DNA from: Chaetorhynchus papuensis | Taxonomy: Eukaryota; Chordata; Aves; Passeriformes; Rhipiduridae | Assembly (NCBI GenBank): GCA_013396525.1 | Contig: VWYX01001256.1 | Coordinates: forward strand, 147,411 to 211,410 | DNA: 64,000 nucleotides | Direction of reading: 5' to 3' | Shown: one piece after another, positions 1-12,023 of the stretch | How the letters are laid out: every line of letters starts with the position of its first letter | Numbering within the stretch: position 1 is the stretch's first letter | Notes under the pieces: generated by a model | The model's input: only the letters and a program-made list of their open reading frames with translations | Told to the model about the DNA's origin: nothing | Database searches by the model: none | Position numbers and translations under genes: made by a program

Positions 1-839
1 TAGTGAGGAACAAAAGTTTGTGTACTTCAAAATGACAATGGAAAAAAAGTAATTCAAATTCCCAGTGCCAGTGTGTGTTTACAAATAAATTCCATGTAAT
101 TTACAACTAGAGATATTAGAAGAACTTCATTTAATGGTTACCCCAAAACATACTGCAGGACAGAGTTAAGATTGTCGGTTTTATAAACTGGTTCTATTTT
201 TTTTTTAACCTTATGTTAAATTTGGAATCCTTTCAGATGAACTGCAGGTATGACTGGTCTTTATAGAGTGCAGGGGGTTGTAAGACACCATGCATGTCCT
301 CAGCTCCCCAGTATGTTTGCTGTGGGGACAGCATACAGAAAAAATCAAACTACTCTCAGTTCTGATGCCTACACAGAAGTGTCATGACTCTAAAGAATGA
401 TGATGGGTTGTAATTTACTGTACAAAATGTCTTCTCTGGGTTAAGCGAACTATTAACATTTTCCACAAAATCCACAAAGCATCCCTTTCCGAGTGGAAAA
501 CAGTCAAGTCTGCCAATATTTAGTTAAAGTGCTTCAATTAGGAGACTCTCACTTATCACAACAACATGGCAGAATATAACAAGGCACTGCAGAGAGGGTC
601 TGAGGTAAGAAAACTAGTACTTAAGTAGAGACGTTCAAAGGTAATAGAAAGATCAATACATATTAAAGTTAGCCAGCAGCCTAGAACTCTTGGGGAAAAG
701 GAAACAAGTGATGTTTTTGAAAGTTTCTCCTTTGCAGTATAATTCCAAGTGCTGCCTCTGCTGTTTTCACAGTAATGCTTTGACTACATGCTTAGCTCCC
801 AGTACTATGCATTAACCATTTTTACAGTTTTCATCAGGG
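1..839. other. Unique noncoding DNA
   Basis: AT-rich sequence with no long reading frame and no repeat that I recognise. There are scattered short A and T runs only. Nothing else is seen. Confidence 0.6.
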
Positions 840-1260
840 GCCAGCAATGGCCAGAGGGCCCCTAAGAGGAATAGAGCCAGGGCTCGGCAGGGCAGGGGTC
901 TCGTCAGCCAGAGGCCACCCTGAGCAGGACCGGCCCAGAGATAGTAGCCAGGCCCAACCAAGAGTTGAAATCACCAGGCAAGTTCATGATGATGAAGCAG
1001 GTCTGAGTTCAAGCCAGGAGGTCAATCTGCAGGTCAGAGTCAGGTCTGGCGATTGCCAGGCAGACCCCAGGTCCAAGCTGGGAAGCCAGTCCATGGGGTC
1101 AGCTGGACACATTGACAGGCAGGGGCACAGTGCCAGCTGAGCTGAAAACCAACACTCCTCCAGAGAAGCTTAGGAAAGAAACAAAGGCTCAGGGCTGAGC
1201 TTAAGTAGAACTTCTGGACTTGTGGATGTGTGTGGAGATTCCAATTGAGGCGGGTCAGGG
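840..1260. repeat. GC-rich block, probable diverged interspersed repeat
   Basis: This block is much richer in G and C than its flanks and holds about seven CpGs in an otherwise CpG-poor region. It repeatedly uses variants of CAGGTC, CCAGG and GTCAG (for example around 1006-1110), giving a loosely repetitive texture. A 97-codon open frame on the plus strand (847-1140) is most simply a by-product of the low-stop GC-rich composition; it has no recognisable domain. The texture resembles old avian repeat or LTR-flank sequence, but I cannot assign a family. The boundaries are approximate. Confidence 0.35.
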
Positions 1261-2320
1261 CCGTTTTGGCTATTCGTGCATGTAGGCACCTTGACTAAAG
1301 GCTGTGTGTTACCTACAATTTTGCTACCTGCTGTGTTTATTACATTTGTCAAATACTGTTGACCCTTGTGCTAAGGTAGGAATATTTTAGCTGGTTTTTC
1401 TATGTTTGCACTGAAGCTTGAGCGCTTCTTAGCTCGATTCTCATGGATGATTTAAAAAGTCAATTTCTTTCACATAGGAGGGCCTTTTCTCAAAAACAGT
1501 CCTAAAATCTGCATCTAAAATATTCTTTCTCTGTATTTATAAAGGACACCTAGGTCTGTTCTTCTGTTTAAATGGTCAATAAAGTGGTTCAGACTGGAAG
1601 GACGAGATGAGAAATAGACATGACCAGACAGAAGCAGTTGTATGTCTTGGACTCAGACACTAAAGGCAGGATTTAACTGTCTAAACGCAAGTACTTTCCA
1701 TTTGAGGTGCCCTAGAGTATCCAGAATACCCTCACATATGATCTTTGCCAACAGGCTTTAAACCAGGTACGTCAGGGGATGGTGATGACAGCTTGCAGAT
1801 AAGTGAGGGAAGAGCAGTCGGGGCAGTAAATACATGGGACAGGGTGACAGGCGCAAGAGAGCCCTCAGGAAGGACAAGACAGGTTAAAAGAAGGTTTGCC
1901 TCAAGTGTTTGTGCACAAATGCACACAGTCTGGGAAGCAAACAGGAGGAGGTGGATCTCTGTGTGCGGGTGCAGAACTAAGGCAGCGTAAGAATAACTGA
2001 GACGTGGCAGGATCTCTGCATTGTAAGGAACACACAAGTTCTTTAGGAACAAGCAGCAAGGACAAGGAAGAGGGGTGGTATCTATGCAAGGAAGCAGCCT
2101 GGATGTATTGATCTCTTTTGTGAGACAGTAGGTGGGAAGGGTGACTGAGGACTTGTGAGCCATCATCAGAGGAGAGGCTGGTAAAAGCAACATTGTAGTG
2201 GGATTCTGTTACAAATCATGCAGTCAATACTGGGAAATAGATGAAGTTTTTTTTAAGCAGCTCAAGGAAGTCACCAGATCACCAACCCTTGTTCATATGG
2301 ATTGCCACACTAGCACTGTA
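1261..2320. other. Unique noncoding DNA
   Basis: No repeat family, RNA gene or exon is recognisable. A 153-codon minus-strand frame (1732-2193) is present, but it has no domain, no family resemblance and irregular composition. I treat it as chance. Confidence 0.5.
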
Positions 2321-2955
2321 AGATTCTGGAAAGGACCTGGGGGTCCTGGTGGGCAGTAGTCTACGTACACTGGGAGATTTCAACAGGAGTGTAGCCAGTC
2401 GATCAAAGCATGATTATTCCCCTCTGCCACTTCTTGAGGCTGCCTTCAGTTTTGGGCTCTCCAGCACAAGGAAGATGCTGGTAAACTTCAGCAAGTCTAG
2501 CAGAGAGCTACCAAGATGGTCAGGAGGCTGCAGCACATGTCTTGTCAGCAGAACCTGAAGGGATTCTGCTTCTTTAGAGAGCAAAATTTTTTAGGGAAGG
2601 TGTGAGGCATTTAGTAGCAGCTTTCTGATACCTAAAAGGTGTTTTTTGAGAAGGCAAACATAATTTCTTTACTAAGGAGCACAGTGGGTGAATGAGAACT
2701 ATGAATTGAAATAGGAAAAGTTATAGCTTATAGAAAATAAGGAAAGATTGTTCCACTGTGAGGATAACTGAACACTGAAAGAGGGGCCCAAAGAAATTAT
2801 GGGGTCTCCATACTTAGAGTTTTTGAAGACCCTAGCTGGACAAAGTCCAGAGCAACATCCTCTGAATGCTGTGTTGATCCCTTTTTGAGCAGGGTGTTGG
2901 ACCAAAGACCTCTTGAGGTTCCTTCCAGCTGGAAAGACACGCGGTTCTATTGTAT
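2321..2955 (+). mobile_element. CR1 LINE, 5'-truncated, old copy
   Basis: The plus strand begins with the conserved CR1 stretch reading 'gacctgggggtcctggtgg' (about 2334-2352). It then follows the C-terminal reverse-transcriptase region, with recognisable traces of 'agtgtagccag' and 'ttttgggctc'. It ends in the CR1 3' UTR pattern of 'gagcagggtgttgga', 'ttccttccagctgg' and a decayed terminal octamer near 2945-2952. Divergence is high, with many substitutions and indels and no open frame. CR1 elements typically lose their 5' end on insertion, which explains the abrupt start. It is older than the copies near 12 kb and 48.5 kb. Confidence 0.75.
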
Positions 2956-4350
2956 ATGGGATATATGTATATGGTGCAGAAACCACAGGAGACCCTAACT
3001 CTTCTGGAATGGTGAATATACAGTGTAGGGGAAACTCAGGGGCATGTCATATGGGTTTGTGTTTAGGAAAAAGAAAGCCTGATTGACTTCGAAAAATGGC
3101 CAGATGACATGCTTGTCTTCCCACAAGAAGTGAAGTTTATGCAGAAGAGTATATGCCTACCTCTTCTTTCTCCATCTCTTTTTATCTGTTTTATCATTTT
3201 AGAATTCATTTCAGTGGAATTTATGGTCAATATTATCATTATGGTCTTTTGACTGGATGGAAAGACTTTTCTGGCAATTCCTAACAAGTAAAATTCTCTT
3301 TTCAAAATGCCATTCAGATTAAGGACCATGTTTCAAGGTTGTATCAGCACATTCCTGATTAATTTAAAGTCTATACAATAATAGACACCACTGAGGCTAA
3401 AAATAGGGAGAGGAGTAAAATGGACTTTAAAATGTTCAATCATATAAGTAACAATCCAGTGGAAAATATAGTTTGACTTATGATATTACTGTGAGCAGCT
3501 CACACAAATGTTTATTCTTCTTTAATTTAAATGCTGTTGGGCATGTGGTCATATGTTGCTACATTAAAGATGTGTCTGATACAGCTTCCTTGCCACAGGT
3601 CTTATCAGGGTTGAGATTTCATGTTTGCATCCCAGTATATACAAGTGAGATGGGTAATTACTTCCATTTTTGTTATTTATGAAAATATAAAGGAGATAAA
3701 GTGCAGAGCAAGGATTTTCTAACTTCAACAACTTAATGCAGTTCAGAGCAGATTCAGGTTTCATTTTCACTATCTATATGCTATGCTCTAGTGTTGCCTA
3801 TTAAATTCAAGCCAAGCAGAAGGAAAGGACGAATTTGCATATCCATTTCCACTCAGGTTATGGACTTTTAAATCCATGTTGCTTGTGTCTATAGACTAAT
3901 GAGGGCACCATTATAGAGGAGGCTTAGTATGTCCCTGCATTTGGAATGTCCAGATTTTTGCTCGGCATATAATATTTTGAGAGCCATTTTTTTCAAGCAT
4001 AGTGTAATAGGCTTTAACTTTGCTAAGCTTTTCTGCCAGGCCTCCAGTGCCCTGCTGTTCTATTATATTGAACTTGTAAGCAGGATGCTCTGCCAGGCTC
4101 ACCCAGATTACTGCTGCAATAAGGGCCCTGCTGAGTGACTAGTGTCATGATAAGTGCTAGGGAGGGAGTTCACCATCTTGGCATACTGTTCTCATCTTAT
4201 TAAATTCAGCTTTGTGGAAGCAGGGAGTCTGCCTCTCGGCCTCACTGGCTCTGGCTCAGTCCAACTGCTACTGTCAGACAATATGAAAATAGGAACCACC
4301 ACAGCTAATGGCAGGTGCTGCACCACCACAGCTGAGGAAAAAAAAGAGAG
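2956..4350. other. Unique noncoding DNA
   Basis: AT-rich sequence with only short chance frames on both strands. No repeat or gene is recognised. Confidence 0.55.
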
Positions 4351-4396
4351 CTTTTTCTTTTTTTCTTTTTTCCTTTTTTCCTTTTTTTTTCCCTTT
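4351..4396. repeat. Pyrimidine tract, T-rich with interspersed C
   Basis: A 46-base run contains only C and T on the plus strand, mostly T blocks of 5 to 10 separated by one or two C. It is low-complexity sequence and could also be the purine-rich remnant of a minus-strand poly(A). Confidence 0.9.
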
Positions 4397-5922
4397 AATA
4401 GGTACTTGACTGGATTGATTTGGAAACATTTAGCTATTTAATATTATCGTTATAGCCTTCATACCCACAGATACTTGCTGAGATACTGGTTTTTTTTGAA
4501 CTTATTCTCTCTGCTTTATACAGACTCCTTTGTTCTTGCTTACTTACATTAAGGAAATATAATGTAGCAAAGACCTTGCAACAGGTCTGATACCATTCAG
4601 ATTTAGTAAAGGATGGTATTGCAGAGATCCAGTCCTGACATCTCTGTTAAGACAAAACTCACTACTGGGTGTTTCCTGAGAATAATTTCCCAAATTCCAG
4701 TCTTGGATTACTATTGGAGGTGAAGTGAGTTAGCTGTTCAATCCCCCCTAAATTCAGCAACCCCTGCTTGCCTAATCTTCATATTTCTTTTAAAAATGTA
4801 ACCTTTCATTTTGGGTGGAGGATTCAGAATCCTCCCAGTGCCCTGAAATGACCAGCTGTGGTCTGAGCGTAAGCTGTGCTGCTGAATGCAGCAGGAAAAG
4901 TGCAACATTCAGAGAGGAGAGAGAACAAGGGAATATGTGTTTGCAAGCCATACCCATGGAAAGGAAGAAAATGAAAATCACTCATTTTGTAGTATGAATT
5001 GCAGTAAACCACACCTTAGTTCTGAATGGTCAGAGAGTATTTAACCATCTACTTTTCAGCCTAAGGCTCTTTTGAGCTACTAATGAAAAAGGCTTTTCCA
5101 AGGCTTTTTTCCAAGGGCTTGTGGATGGATAGATAAATTACTTCTGCACTTGCTGATGTCTGAGGACATACAGAGTCTTCCTTGACATCAACAAATACAT
5201 TGTTTCTCACTGTTTAACAATAAATGTTCAAATGACCCCATCATTGTCACTTCAATGTCCTGTAAATTGAACATGAACAACACATGCACTACCCTTTCTG
5301 ATAGAAATACCCATGACATCCAGCTACAGAAGTCAGCTTATAGCAAAACCAAGTTGGGATCAATAGAAAACCCAGGTTTTCAGTTGTGTTTATGGCAGGA
5401 ATTGCAGAGTCTGGCAGGTTGCATTTCAGCAGCACACTTGTTGGCCATGTCAGTCTTCATAAGAGTGACAGGTTTGATTAGACTCTGAGAGAGGCTGATT
5501 CAAAAATTCAGACAAAATAACATCTTTCTGCCAATTTGCAATATCACATTCACAATCCATTCCAGACTCATCAAAGCTAAGGAATAAAGGACTTAACATT
5601 TTAATCCCCCCTGAGAAAATGAATAAGAAAATTATGTCTCTGAAAAGTGTGATTTTTTTCTTGAAAAACAGAAGTGGAGAACTATTAGTGAAACTGACTA
5701 CCATGAATGTTGTGTGTCAGACCTTTCAAATCCCAGGCAATTAGCATGCAAGAGAATTCTTATCAAAATTTGAGGGCAAATGAAAGGATAAAACAAATCT
5801 ATCTGGTCATGTTCATATGTAAGACGTCTAATTTGTTTATACTTGCTCTTCATTTCTGTATCACATTCTTAGCTGTTGTTTTTAAAGGTTTTCAAATGTT
5901 CCTTCTAAATCACAATTTTTTC
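4397..5922. other. Unique noncoding DNA
   Basis: No repeat family or exon is recognised. The open frames are short and overlap each other on both strands, which is typical of noncoding sequence. Confidence 0.55.
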
Positions 5923-6064
5923 TTTTTTTTTTTTTTTTTTATTCCTCGGTCTTTCTTGTCCTGATTCACTGTGATGTAACTGGGGGGAGCATGGGTGGAG
6001 TGGCGTTCTTCTTGCCCTGGTCACTGTGTGATCAACACAAAGTAAATTGACAAGAAAAAAAAAA
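5923..6064. repeat. Segment bounded by a T18 tract and an A10 tract with short inverted repeats
   Basis: Eighteen T residues (5923-5940) open the segment and ten A residues (6055-6064) close it. Just inside them lies a perfect 9-bp inverted repeat, tttcttgtc at 5952-5960 and gacaagaaa at 6049-6057. The enclosed 88 bases match no family I know. It could be a small retrocopy, with the T tract as a minus-strand poly(A) tail, or a coincidence of simple tracts. Confidence 0.5.
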
Positions 6065-7140
6065 TATTAATTTAGAAGAGGTTCGAACCTTATCTTTTGT
6101 CTTTTTTTCATCTCTGTTACTATAGCCTTAAAAAGTTCAGTTGAAATTCAGAACACTGCAGCTAATGAGTGAATTACAGTGGAATGGCTGCTGGAAATAA
6201 TCCAGGAGAAGCGTAACTAAGAGGTAAGTAGAGAATGATAACAATCTGAAGTTTTGCAGTATATGAAATTGGTTTTATTTTGTTTTTACTTGGCGAAAAA
6301 ACAAAGACCTCAGGCTTAGATCTTTGCCACTGAATCCAGACTTGGAATCAATAAATGTGGGATGATTGTGTCATGATTCGGGAAATATTTTATGAGGAAT
6401 GCATGGAATCTACTCCAACTTAGAGATGACATTGATCTCTAGCCATTGTGCCTGAGAACATGGAACAAAGAAAGTGTTGCTGCTAATCAAACAGATTTAT
6501 TTTTGGTTTTCATGCTGTAATTTAAGTGATTCAATGGGGAGTTGCTCCTCTGTCAGATTCTGAGGGATTAAATGGCCTTGGGATATGACTTCTCTTTGTG
6601 AGGCGGAACATCAATTCAGGATTCAGTTTTTCAGATTTTTCTTCATTTTAATATGGAAGAAGAATGCCTCCGAGATATTCCAGCTGAACAGCAAAATTGT
6701 AACAGGATAGCGGAGCTGGAGCCACTCTTCTCTGCAGTAAACCTGGATCTTGAAACTTGTTTCCATCTTCACTGACTTTGCAGCTGAAGAGTTTAGTGCT
6801 TTTAAACTACAGCAATCAAGTGGGCAGGACATTCTGCATTAAGGCGGCCCTACAGAAAAGTATTCACACTGGTCTTCAATTCATCACATAAAAGTAACCT
6901 AGGGTGCTTTACCAAGGACAAGTGCACCTTATCATCACACTTCAGGCATCCTTTGCTATGGTTAGCAGACAAACTTTTTGCAAAAGGCTTTTGTGAAGGA
7001 CATCAGATACAGCAGCTGTGTAAGGCCAGGCTTGCCTGTAGTGTATTGGGAAAAGTTATGAACATAAAAATCTGAAACAATGAGCCAAACATGTAATTGT
7101 TTTAATGAAGTCAAGTTATTTATGTTTGGGATTTTAAAAA
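6065..7140. other. Unique noncoding DNA
   Basis: AT-rich sequence without recognisable genes or interspersed repeats. Confidence 0.55.
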
Positions 7141-7171
7141 TTTATTTATTTATTTATTTATTTATTTATTT
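7141..7171 (+). repeat. (TTTA)n microsatellite
   Basis: Seven uninterrupted TTTA units plus a partial unit are visible. Confidence 0.97.
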
Positions 7172-9239
7172 CTAACTGTATGAGAACAGCATTTTTTGCT
7201 TTGGCAGCCTGGAGATAAATATACCCTTGTAATGTTTGCGGCAGAGACGCTGAATTGTTATGCTAGCGCACAAGAGTGAAAAAGAAAAAACAAATTAATC
7301 TATTTTCACTGTCCAAGTTGAATGAAATGTGAAAAATAAACAAACAGCACAGATGGTGAAACAGTTTAAATTTTTAATACTCTCCCAGTGTTAATCATTT
7401 CCAATATTTATAACAGCATGATAGCAACATATATTAAAATATGTTATTTTATTTAAATAAAAACGTATTAAGCAGATGAGCAATTCACTATTTTCAACAA
7501 AGTCAAATCTAAAAAAATATTTTTGGAACATAACCAGTTTAAATTTTGCTGCATGAATATTAGACAATATGTTCAAATGCTGAATATTTGGCAGGATCTT
7601 ACTGCCGTGTACTGCGGATAACATATCTGAAAACTTATAGTTCCATATGCTCATTTCTTTTTCTTTATTAATTTGCTAAGTAAGTGTAGACAGGCAGAAC
7701 TACAATACTCAGTAAGTCTCTTCATTGTTTTTCAGTATTCTCACAAATGGAACACAAATTTTGGAGAGAATCCCAAATGGCAGGTGCTGACACTAAGTAG
7801 AGACAGGAACAGCCTTCTTTTTAACATATTATCTACTCCTCACCTACCACTGCTCTGTTACAAAACTCATTGACAGTAAAAGCTAAATGAAGTAACTGAA
7901 AACTAATTCAGTACTGTTACAAATATTTCAGATAGCTTTCTGCAGCTTAGAAGCAAACAAGCAAAGAAATCTCTAAGCTTAGCCCTGCTGGATAATATCC
8001 AAGCTACTATATTTTCTTTCCAGAGCAAATTTAAAGCGTTCTTTGCAAAAGGTGGTGTCCTGGAGTGCTGAACTGAGGAAACAGAAAGACAGATGGAGGA
8101 AATCAAATGAATCAGGTACTGCTGCTTGCACAAGGAATTGAATGAGGTGGACAAGTAGTTGATATGACCTTAGTAGAGCTATTTTGCCCTGTAACAGATC
8201 CATTAATAAATTTTATAATGTTAGGGTATTCTATATGTTAAATTTGATCTAAATAGTCTCATCCCAACATAACATCTAATTTATTTCTTTCAGAAGGTTA
8301 GAAGGAATATTAATTTATGCAGTGTTGTGAGTAGTTTAGGTAATGATATTTATTTATACATAAACCTTTTCACTTCTCTTCCCTTCCTCCTGTCAAATCC
8401 CAGAGTGTGCCCATTGTTCTCACAGTCTGAAGAGCCAAAGAGGTTTTTTGCATAATATCAGAGACAGCTATATAGGCAGTGACTCCAAAGGATATCTTTT
8501 CTTTTTAGATGGCTCTATGAAGGTTCATTCTGTTAAAGTTACTGATTGTGCTGTCAGTTCATAGAACTTTCTTTTTTATTTTCTCCTTTAATTTGAGGAT
8601 TATATTTCAATATTAGTCTGAGGTTGCTAGCATCTTAGTTTCCATACTCTTTTTGGAAACTGTAACCCTGTGGTAGATACCTTGTGAGTTTTTCTGGGTA
8701 AATATGAAACTGCAGTATTAGCTGGCTTCTAGGCAACTGAAATAGGGAGGAGAGGGTGCCTGTATGCCCTGAGTGGGTAGGCACATATTGGACTGCCAAG
8801 ATTATCAAAAATGGTTAGTGGCTGAAGGTGTTTTTTGGGTGCCGCAGCTGAGATACCTTATAATGAACCTGATTTTTGGAAAACAGCCTTTGAAACTAGG
8901 CCTTTAACAACAAGGCTCTAACACTCTCAGATGTCTGGCAGTATGCTGCCTTGTTTTCCTCCTTGATTTTTGTAGCCCTCACTGTGGACCGTCTCTGCTG
9001 ACTACCACAAAGGCCATCTGTACTAAATGTTACTTCAAGTGGTACTCCTGATAGACTCGCATCCTTTACATAGCAGCCACAAGAGGGGGATGTGGAACAC
9101 TCACAGAATATTAGGGTTGAGTCCTCTCACAGTGTTATCGATACTTTCTCTGATTTTTACCATCCGTCCACTTTTAGCACCAGGCTTGTTTTTCTGGAGA
9201 TCACGGCTTGCAACAGTTTATTTTTAGTTAGGAGAAACC
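7172..9239. other. Unique noncoding DNA
   Basis: Very AT-rich at first (7330-7680), then mixed. No gene, RNA or repeat family is recognised. Confidence 0.55.
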
Positions 9240-9880
9240 TTTAGAGGGGGTTCACATGGAAATATTCCGTCACCTAAATTCGACCCCCTTTTGCTCTTTA
9301 ATAAAACAGTTACAGCTGTTTAACACTTTCAGAGAACTACGCAGCTATCTCAGCACAGAAAAAGGGGTTAATGGAACAACATGGGGTTTTTTCCAATAAA
9401 CAAATTCTAATTGATACATAGATTGTAATCACAGGAAACCCCTTTTTACAGTAACCGTTTTGTAATGGGCTATTTTAGGGGCAGGGTGGTACATACTGTA
9501 GAAAATTGGTACATGAGGGCAAAAGGATTAGACAATTGCTTTTGGGGACTGTGTAGATTAGTACATCATTGCATACTAACAAAGTGCTAATTGCTCCTTT
9601 TGACCACGGGCCCAGTTTACAGAGCTTTAGCACAAATGTGTCCTGTGCACTAAATTACAAAACTAACACTGCATTATTTCTCTCTACAGCTTGCAAATTC
9701 TTGTAGGGCAGTATGCATTAGCCTTAATTAGATGCAAAGAAAAACGATGGCATAGAGATACTCACTTGTAATTTAGAAAGAACAGCCCTGATGGTAATTA
9801 CCCAGGTTGCAAATCATGCATTTGTTTTGTGGCAGTAATAGTAAAAGCAAACAGTATGCATATATTTATATAATTTTAGG
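9240..9880. promoter_or_regulatory. Candidate conserved noncoding (enhancer-like) element
   Basis: Repeat-free sequence with a cluster of homeodomain-type and POU-type core motifs. TTAATTA (9724-9730) is followed two bases later by ATGCAAAG (9732-9739). A perfect palindrome GGTAATTACC lies at 9793-9802, and an octamer-like TGCAAAT at 9808-9814. Such motif pairs are typical of vertebrate developmental enhancers in gene-poor DNA. That reading is inference: conservation cannot be measured from one sequence, and AT-rich DNA yields such motifs by chance. Confidence 0.3.
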
Positions 9881-11915
9881 ATTGTTTTAATATTGTATAT
9901 AGCTACACAAGCAATTTGTCTCTACTCAGTATGTTAGCTAAAAACAAATAGGTGTGAACTACTTCGTTGTTGGTACTGATTTTATAGAAATTTTTAAACA
10001 GCCAGCTGTTTAGAATATTTGCCAATTATTTAATAATTATTTAACAATAACTGGGAAGGAAGAACAAAACCATATAGAATAATCACTCTTCTTTATCTTC
10101 ATTGGAATCATGCTCAGAATGGTAGAGTTCAGAAAAATAGTATCTCATCTCACTGCACCTTTTCCAGAAGTACAGAATTATTGCTCACAGAGTCCACCCC
10201 TCAAACAGGATAGAAAGAAACATTGCAACGAGACACATGCAGAGTCAATAGGAGACCTCACTTGCTTGGAAAGGCATAAATCTACAGGTGTCACTCCCAT
10301 TCTGCTGCACATCATTTTAGCCTTTCATGTACCAGCTCTTGATTTTGTTTTTTGGCTAGCAAGGAAATGTGGAGATTGGGCTTCTTTCACATATCTCTTT
10401 TGGTCCCTCTTTTCTTTTCATGCAAGAGTTCTTCTAGATCTGACACTCTCTTTACGTAATCAGCCTGGCACTAAGTGAATTTAATAGCTACTGTAATTTA
10501 ATTCTAGCTCTGCAGAGTCTTCATTTTTGATCCTAAGAATCTAGTACTAGAGACTTAACCTGAGATTTCAGGCACGAGCTGTAGTATTTGAGGGTAGGGC
10601 ATGGATCAAAGTATTTTACTAAGGGAAAGGTATATGGTAAGGGAAAAGAAAAGATGGTGGAGGGAATAATCCAGTGTTGTGAAAAGAACAGGCTAAAGTA
10701 TTTCATAGGTTTTCCTTTCACACATTGTTGAAACAATATGAATACTGAATAACATGAATCCCACTCTCTAGTCTATCTTTTATAACAAACAAGATGATTA
10801 AGAAAAAAAAAAGACAACGCATAAAAAGTAACTGAAAAGGACAGGTATGTGTCACCATAAGGGCACTCTGTGTCACAAAGCAAGTATGCCTTAGTTCCAG
10901 CCAAAACAACCACCCACTCAGGGTACTGAAGGGTAGGCATGCTGTTATGACCCAGATTCAAATGGTGAGAGTAGGAGTGAGAAAATGAAAGTGTTAATAA
11001 TATTTCAAGCACAGAGCTAATGAGACGGGAATTTCTGGGATTCCCCCTTCATTCCTTTTCTCTCTCAAAAGAAAACTACAGAGTTCCCTCTGGAAAGCAA
11101 AAAAAATGTAGTCTCTTTGGCTTATCACCAAATGTTGAATATTTAGACTAAATTATATGTGGCAGAACTGTGCACCTGTCCTGGCTGGAAATATATGTGT
11201 GAGTACTGAAGGGGAATAGATGAATTGAGAGGTATAAAATATTTGAGGACTTGAAACTTTGACTAGTGATGAAACATTTTTTGAACATGGAAAAATATTT
11301 GTAATTTAACATGCTGACATACTTCTTTGTTTTGCTGCAGCTGACATGTTTGAAAGACAATAAATCTGTTGCAGCCATCAACACCAAACCAGCAGCCTAC
11401 CCCACCAAATAGTTTGCACAATGGCATTTTGTAAAGGATGGAACATATGCTTACCATATTGATGCAAAATCTCCTTTTTCTTACTCCTTGTTTTGTCTAA
11501 TTCAGTTCATTCTTATTAGAACAAGCATTTTTATGTTGCTGAAGTGTATTTTATGTTTTACAGAAATACTAGGAAGCCCTCCAACTCAGGTAGGCTTGGT
11601 ATCATATCAACACTGAATGTGATAGAAGAGTTAATATTAGCAAATTCAATTGTTTTACAGTTGTTGCTTTTTTAGCTTTTAGTTATGTTTAATAATTGAG
11701 AAATTAAAGCTTTATCAGACTCTAACAGCTCCTATAGTGAACAACACTCATAGATGCAAATTACTCGATCCATTGCACGTAAGTGTCTTGTAGGTAGATT
11801 CTCTGTAACAGACATAAGGATTGCAGCATCAGGCTCTCTGAAAACTTTTATTCTTCAGGAAGTCCTCTATTCAATCAATTTCACATACGACAGTAAAGAT
11901 AATCTTGTGATAGTT
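9881..11915. other. Unique noncoding DNA
   Basis: AT-rich sequence with short chance frames only; the longest, 122 codons on the plus strand at 10110-10478, has no recognisable domain. No interspersed repeat is recognised before the CR1-associated segment that starts at 11916. Confidence 0.55.
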
Positions 11916-12023
11916 CTCCCTTTAACTTGTTCAAACTTAAGTGGGTTACAGGGCTATTACACTTTTTTTCTGTTACTGTTTTCTTCCTTTGACGTAGGCA
12001 GCTTTTCGATTGGAAAGAATGAG
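11916..12023 (-). repeat. CR1 3'-flank segment shared with 48372-48480
   Basis: This 108-bp segment lies just beyond the usual 3' end of the adjacent minus-strand CR1. It is nearly identical to 48372-48480, which sits in the same position beyond a second CR1. I count only about six differences by eye, including one single-base length difference. It is not part of the CR1 3' UTR as I know it. It is either a 3' extension of one CR1 subfamily or flanking DNA carried along by read-through. The left boundary is sharp: the match stops at 'ctccc' at 11916. Confidence 0.8.

Noticed and set aside
1732..2193. 153-codon minus-strand open frame, the longest one outside the assembly gap
   Set aside because: No domain, no signal of coding composition and no recognised homologue; other frames on both strands overlap it. 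Chance is the simplest reading.
9095..9125. Plus-strand 'cacagaatattagggttgag' resembling the start of a minus-strand CR1 3' end
   Set aside because: The resemblance lasts about 20 bases and nothing CR1-like follows.
9664..9690. Good 3' splice-site-like sequence (pyrimidine run ending ctctctacag)
   Set aside because: No open, family-like exon follows and no matching donor is seen; such sites are frequent by chance.
10110..10478. 122-codon plus-strand frame with hydrophobic stretches
   Set aside because: No signal peptide, domain or family resemblance; noncoding surroundings.
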